From: Pseudomonas sp. B21-056
GTDB taxonomy: Bacteria; Pseudomonadota; Gammaproteobacteria; Pseudomonadales; Pseudomonadaceae
Assembly: GCF_026016325.1 (NCBI RefSeq)
Contig: NZ_CP087203.1
Span: 5,766,001 to 5,830,000 of the forward strand
Direction: 5' to 3'
DNA: 64,000 nucleotides
In this document: piece after piece, positions 60,466-64,000 of the stretch
Position numbering within the stretch: position 1 is the first letter of the stretch
Layout: each line of letters opens with the position of its first letter
Notes under the pieces: model-generated
Databases searched by the model: none
Seen by the model: only the letters and a program-made list of their open reading frames with translations
Told to the model about the DNA's origin: nothing
Translations under genes and position numbers: made by a program

Positions 60466-61179
60466 TTAAATGGAGCGCTGGTTGACGCGCTTGGACAGCT
60501 CTTCAGCTGACTCTTTACGCTCGGAGTAGCGATCAACCAAGTAGTCCTGGCGACCCCGCAACAGCAGCGTGAACTTCATCAGCTCTTCCATCACGTCCAC
60601 CAGTCGGTCGTAGTACGAGGACGGTTTCATACGGCCTGCCTCGTCGAACTCGGTGAACGCCTTGGCCACCGAAGATTGATTTGGGGTGGTGAACATGCGC
60701 ATCCACCGCCCCAATACCCGTAGTTGGTTGACCACGTTGAAAGATTGCGAGCCGCCACAAACCTGCATTACTGCAAGGGTCTTTCCTTGCGTAGGTCGAA
60801 CAGCACCAATCGCAAGCGGAACCCAGTCGATCTGGGCCTTGAATACTGCGCTCATGGAGCCGTGCCTTTCAGGCGAACACCACACCTGTCCTTCAGACCA
60901 TTGCATGAGTTCGCGCAACTCCGCGACCTTAGGATGTGTATCCGGAGCATCGTCCGGCAGCGGCAAACCCGAGGGATCGAAGATTTTGGTATCGGCGCCA
61001 AACTCCTCCAACAAGCGTGCTGCTTCCTGAGTCACCAATCGGCTGAAAGAGCGCTCTCGCGTCGATCCATACAGAAGCAAGATTCGAGGCTTATGGAGTG
61101 ACGGTGTACGCGGCTCCAGTTGCTCCAACGACGGAATGTCGATCAGGTCGGCGTGTACGTTCGGCAATGTATCTTGCAT
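60466..61179 (-). CDS. arsH: ArsH NADPH-dependent organoarsenical oxidase
   Basis: This 237-residue flavodoxin-like protein has the FMN phosphate loop [13 protein letters not shown] near residue 35, the [15 protein letters not shown] segment and [17 protein letters not shown]. ArsH oxidises trivalent methylated and aromatic arsenicals to less toxic pentavalent forms. It is located between two arsC genes in the operon. Confidence 0.95.
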   Translation of the reverse strand: MQDTLPNVHADLIDIPSLEQLEPRTPSLHKPRILLLYGSTRERSFSRLVTQEAARLLEEFGADTKIFDPSGLPLPDDAPDTHPKVAELRELMQWSEGQVWCSPERHGSMSAVFKAQIDWVPLAIGAVRPTQGKTLAVMQVCGGSQSFNVVNQLRVLGRWMRMFTTPNQSSVAKAFTEFDEAGRMKPSSYYDRLVDVMEELMKFTLLLRGRQDYLVDRYSERKESAEELSKRVNQRSI

Positions 61180-61226
61180 AAAAACTCCTACGGCGGCGCC
61201 AGGTTGGGCACCGCCTCGGTTGATCT

Positions 61227-61697
61227 TTAAAGCGAACCGATGCGATTCAGTTCAGCTTTCAACTGTTCAGCGCTGATGGTCTTCAGTGGCAGCGCAAGAA
61301 ATGCGCTCACGCGCTCGTGAATTTTGGCCAGTGTGGTTTCGAACGCTGCGCTAATGTCTGCTTCCGACCCGGTCGCGACGGACGGATCAGCCAGCCCCCA
61401 ATGCGCCTTTAAGGCTGGGCCGAAGAAGATAGGGCATGCCTCACCCGCTGCCCGGTCACAGACAGTGATCACGATGTCTGGAGGTGAGCCTTCAAAAGCA
61501 TCCGAAGCCTTGCTGCTCAAGCCCGCCGTGGAGATACCCGCCGCCTCCAGCGTTTGCAATGCCCGTTGATTCACCCGGCCACTGGGAAAGCTTCCTGAGC
61601 TGATCGCTTCTACACCCTCGGGCGCCAAGTGGTTGAAAAGCGCCTCGGACAGAATGCTGCGGCAGCTGTTGTGGGTGCACATGAACAAGACTTTCAT
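61227..61697 (-). CDS. arsC: Arsenate reductase ArsC, thioredoxin-dependent (LMW-phosphatase fold)
   Basis: This is a 156-residue protein. The P-loop CTHNSCR holds the catalytic C7 and R13, and the redox pair appears in [14 protein letters not shown] (near residues 79-90), as in the arsenate reductases rather than in plain tyrosine phosphatases. It converts arsenate to arsenite for ArsB. The C-terminal part (about 120-156) is helical. Confidence 0.92.
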   Translation of the reverse strand: MKVLFMCTHNSCRSILSEALFNHLAPEGVEAISSGSFPSGRVNQRALQTLEAAGISTAGLSSKASDAFEGSPPDIVITVCDRAAGEACPIFFGPALKAHWGLADPSVATGSEADISAAFETTLAKIHERVSAFLALPLKTISAEQLKAELNRIGSL

Positions 61698-61713
61698 CAG
61701 GCGATTCCTTGAT

Positions 61714-62997
61714 TCAGAAACTGAGGCGCAGTGCCAGGGCGGACAATGTGGCGACGAGGATCGGCACGGTCAGCACGATCCCGGTCTTGAAGTAGTAACC
61801 CCAGCTGATCGTTATGTTTTTCCGTGCGAGCACGTGCAGCCACAACAGAGTTGCCAAGCTCCCAATTGGGGTGATCTTCGGGCCCAAGTCGCAGCCGATG
61901 ATGTTGGCGTAAATCATCGCTTGCTGGACTACACCATCGACTTCGGCGGCATGAATGGATAAGGCGCCTACCAGAACGGTGGGCATGTTGTTCATGATCG
62001 AAGACAGCAACGCTGTTAGCAGCCCTGTACCAAGGGACGCGCCCCAAACGCCATAACCGGCGAACACGTTCAGGATCTGCGCGATGTGGTCGGTCAGGCC
62101 GGCGTTCTTCAGGCCATAAACAACCAGATACATACCCAAAGAAAAAATCACCACCTGCCATGGCGCCTCTTTGAGCACCTTGCTTGTGTTGATGGCGTGA
62201 CCACGAGCCGCGATGACGTAAAGAATGAATGCACAGACCGCTGCAATGGCGCTGATTGGCACCCCCAATGGCTCAATGACAAAGAAGCCGATCAGCAGTA
62301 GTGCCAGCACCCACCAACCGGCTACAAAAGTCGCCCGGTCGTGGATTGCCTCGTCCGGATTGTCCAGTTGGTTGAGGTCATAGGTCTTTGGTAAATCTTT
62401 GCGGAAAAACCACAGCAACATGACTAATGTCGCCGCCACGCTGACGATGTTTACCGGCACCATGATCGAAGCATATTCGTTGAAGCCGATATCGAAGTAG
62501 TCGGCAGAAACGATGTTGACCAGGTTGGAAACCACCAGCGGTAAGCTCGCCGTATCGGCGATAAAACCGGCTGCCATAACGAATGCCAACGTAGCAGCAG
62601 GAGAAAAACGCAGCGCCAGCAACATCGCGATCACAATGGGTGTGAGGATCAATGCTGCTCCGTCATTAGCGAACAGGGCAGACACCGCTGCGCCCAGCAG
62701 GACGATAAATGCGAACAGCTTGCGGGTGCTCCCGCCTCCCCATCGGGCCACATGCAGCGCAGCCCATTTGAAAAGGCCTGCCTCATCAAGCAACAGACTA
62801 ATGATAATGACCGCGATGAACGTTCCGGTAGCGTTCCAGACTATGCGCCATACCTCCGGTATGTCTGCGAGCGTAACGACACCTGCCAGCAACGCCACGA
62901 TGGCACCGAATATCGCACTCCAGCCAACCCCAAGCCCCTTGGGTTGCCAGATGACAAGGACGATGGTGGCAATAAAGATCAATACGGCAATCAGCAT
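61714..62997 (-). CDS. arsB: Arsenite efflux pump ArsB
   Basis: This 427-residue inner-membrane protein has about twelve helices, starting [20 protein letters not shown], with the conserved [19 protein letters not shown] and [20 protein letters not shown] regions of the ArsB/NhaD ion-transporter family. It expels arsenite and antimonite. It is 16 bases from the next arsC. It belongs to ArsB, not the Acr3 family. Confidence 0.95.
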   Translation of the reverse strand: MLIAVLIFIATIVLVIWQPKGLGVGWSAIFGAIVALLAGVVTLADIPEVWRIVWNATGTFIAVIIISLLLDEAGLFKWAALHVARWGGGSTRKLFAFIVLLGAAVSALFANDGAALILTPIVIAMLLALRFSPAATLAFVMAAGFIADTASLPLVVSNLVNIVSADYFDIGFNEYASIMVPVNIVSVAATLVMLLWFFRKDLPKTYDLNQLDNPDEAIHDRATFVAGWWVLALLLIGFFVIEPLGVPISAIAAVCAFILYVIAARGHAINTSKVLKEAPWQVVIFSLGMYLVVYGLKNAGLTDHIAQILNVFAGYGVWGASLGTGLLTALLSSIMNNMPTVLVGALSIHAAEVDGVVQQAMIYANIIGCDLGPKITPIGSLATLLWLHVLARKNITISWGYYFKTGIVLTVPILVATLSALALRLSF

Positions 62998-63021
62998 TTC
63001 ATTAATCCGGTTGGGCGTGAA

Positions 63022-63378
63022 TCAGCTACACACGGCTTGGTTGATCGGACGGTCGTTCATGCCGCAGAGGCGCTTAGCCTCGGTTTCCAGCCATTGCTGA
63101 TTGGCGTCTACCACTTCCTTCAAAACTGCCGTCACCCACTCGGGCAAATCAGGATTCAGTCGGTAATACACCCATTGGCCTTGGCGACGATCCAACAGCA
63201 AACCGGCGGAGCGCAGCAGCGCCAAATGACGAGAAATCTTCGGCTGACTCAGGTCAAGTGCTGCCGTCAGCTCGCATACACACAGCTCACCTTCACTCAC
63301 GACAAGCAGCGAAATTTTTGCTCGGGTGTCATCCGCTAGGCACTTGAATAAGGTGGTGGGGTTCATGGGTTCTGTCAT
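63022..63378 (-). CDS. arsR: Arsenic-responsive repressor ArsR
   Basis: This is a 118-residue winged-helix SmtB/ArsR protein. The arsenite-binding ELCVCEL motif (C33, C35) lies at the start of the recognition region and LSQPKISRHLALLRSAG is the DNA-reading helix. Binding As(III) releases it from DNA. Its ATG overlaps the stop of the damaged upstream arsC (ATGA), and GGAGG gives a good ribosome site. Confidence 0.95.
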   Translation of the reverse strand: MTEPMNPTTLFKCLADDTRAKISLLVVSEGELCVCELTAALDLSQPKISRHLALLRSAGLLLDRRQGQWVYYRLNPDLPEWVTAVLKEVVDANQQWLETEAKRLCGMNDRPINQAVCS

Positions 63379-63795
63379 AGATCCTCCAGGTGTTTGGTCT
63401 TGACCAAAACGAAGAGCTTGATGCGCTCGTGGATGTCGTGGAGCGTGTGGCGAAATGCGCCAGGATCATCGCTAGCTACTGGGTCAGGAAAATCCCAGGC
63501 AATGACTTCACCTGCACTGGGCATTGGTAGGCACTCGCTTGCGGATTTATCACAAAGAGTGATTACGTAATCGAATCGATCAGCTTGAAACTCGCTGATG
63601 GACTTGCTGTGCAGGCCCGTAGCATCGACTCCAACTGCCTCCAATGCTTGAGTCGTGCGCGGATCAACCTCTGACGGTTCAGATCCTGCGCTGAAGGCCG
63701 AAGCGCGGGTCGGTGTGCCGCAGCAAAGCCTCTGCAAGCAGGGAGCGGGCTGAGTTGGCAACGCACACGAAAAGCACTTTGATAGCAGGGCTCAT
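63375..63795 (-). pseudogene. arsC: Third arsC (LMW-phosphatase fold), frameshifted
   Basis: The ATG at 63795 reads MSPAIKVLFVCVANSARSLL, with the P-loop cysteine and arginine, but stops after 38 codons at 63679. The rest (AFSAGSEPSEVDPRTTQALE onwards to 63375) continues in another frame, and the two parts join at about 63698. One extra or two missing bases there would restore a normal 139-residue ArsC. The catalytic cysteine and the remainder are thus split, so the product is probably non-functional unless this is a sequencing error. Confidence 0.8.
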
Positions 63796-63821
63796 GGTGG
63801 AACTCGATGTATATGGAAAAT

Positions 63822-63860
63822 CGAATATACGCTTTGGCGAATATTCGGTAAAGCGAATAT
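63822..63860. promoter_or_regulatory. Three CGAATAT repeats, putative ArsR operator
   Basis: CGAATAT occurs at 63822, 63838 and 63854, each exactly 16 bases apart; the middle copy extends to the perfect palindrome CGAATATTCG. They lie between the ars operon start and a divergent gene, the expected place for ArsR binding. Confidence 0.6.
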
Positions 63861-63924
63861 GATGTCTGCTGTTTCGGCATGTGCCCTAACGTTCCATGCG
63901 TGTCGGCATAACGGAGATGAGAGG

Positions 63925-64000
63925 ATGGAGGGGGATATGATGATCCAGGCAACGGAAATAGCTGGAGGGCAGTCGCAGCGATTTCGCGATGCGCTGAAAT
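63925..64000 (+). CDS. Start of an unidentified gene (cut by window edge)
   Basis: An open frame begins at ATG 63925, or at 63937 after a GGAGGGGGAT ribosome site, and reads MMIQATEIAGGQSQRFRDAL before the window ends. It is divergent from the ars operon and shares its operator region. Too short to name. Confidence 0.45.
   Translation, partial: MEGDMMIQATEIAGGQSQRFRDALK

Overview
The window comes from the chromosome of a Pseudomonas, most likely the P. fluorescens group. The first 27.5 kb keeps the gene order known around rpoD in this genus: djlA-murU-amgK | lptD-surA-pdxA-rsmA-apaG-apaH-glpE | yeaG(prkA)-yeaH-spoVR-cca | folK-folB | plsY | tsaD | rpsU-dnaG-rpoD-rmcA. It is GC-rich, most genes are translationally coupled, and typical Pseudomonas REP-like repeats lie between genes. 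These genes cover cell-wall sugar recycling, outer-membrane assembly, 16S rRNA methylation, pyridoxine and folate synthesis, the stress-linked PrkA module, the macromolecular-synthesis operon and a c-di-GMP regulator.

A tRNA gene with a CAU anticodon follows rmcA at 27.52 kb. It loses its canonical sequence in the T arm and is followed 50 bases later by a second, complete CAU-anticodon tRNA. From here to the window end the DNA is lower in GC and unlike the core, and it is best read as one genomic island of at least 36 kb whose right end lies outside the window. Its left end is a tightly coupled operon: a tyrosine recombinase (480 aa), a very large second recombinase-like protein (1077 aa, with R, HxxR and Y conserved), a coiled-coil protein (222 aa), a 157 aa protein and a RecD-like helicase. 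The first three match the gamma-mobile-trio (GmtY/GmtZ/GmtX) architecture as I remember it. No conjugation or phage structural genes are visible.

The cargo falls into blocks. (1) 35.9-43.1 kb: small unknown genes, a DEDD exonuclease, an unusual double-HTH regulator, a histidine phosphatase, CsbD, and a winged-helix protein preceded by an unlisted 36 aa membrane peptide gene. (2) 43.4-46.0 kb: an OLD-family ATPase/TOPRIM nuclease overlapping a compact UvrD-like helicase, a Gabija-like anti-phage pair. (3) 46.0-51.5 kb: about ten unknown genes, including a second double-HTH regulator and a second exonuclease. (4) 51.6-58.2 kb: a fluoride module with two fluoride riboswitches, CrcB, a CLC-F antiporter, up to three DUF190 (PII-like) proteins, and extra copies of two fluoride-sensitive enzymes, enolase and pyrophosphatase. 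(5) 58.3-63.9 kb: an arsenic module with ArsN1-like acetyltransferase, ArsO, two intact ArsC of different families, ArsH, ArsB, ArsR and a third, frameshifted ArsC, behind three operator-like repeats spaced exactly 16 bases apart.

The most interesting parts are the trio-type mobility module at a split tRNA, the riboswitch-controlled module that combines fluoride export with spare target enzymes, the compact Gabija-like pair and the unexplained 46-51.5 kb block. All functions are inferred by reading the sequence; no database search was run.
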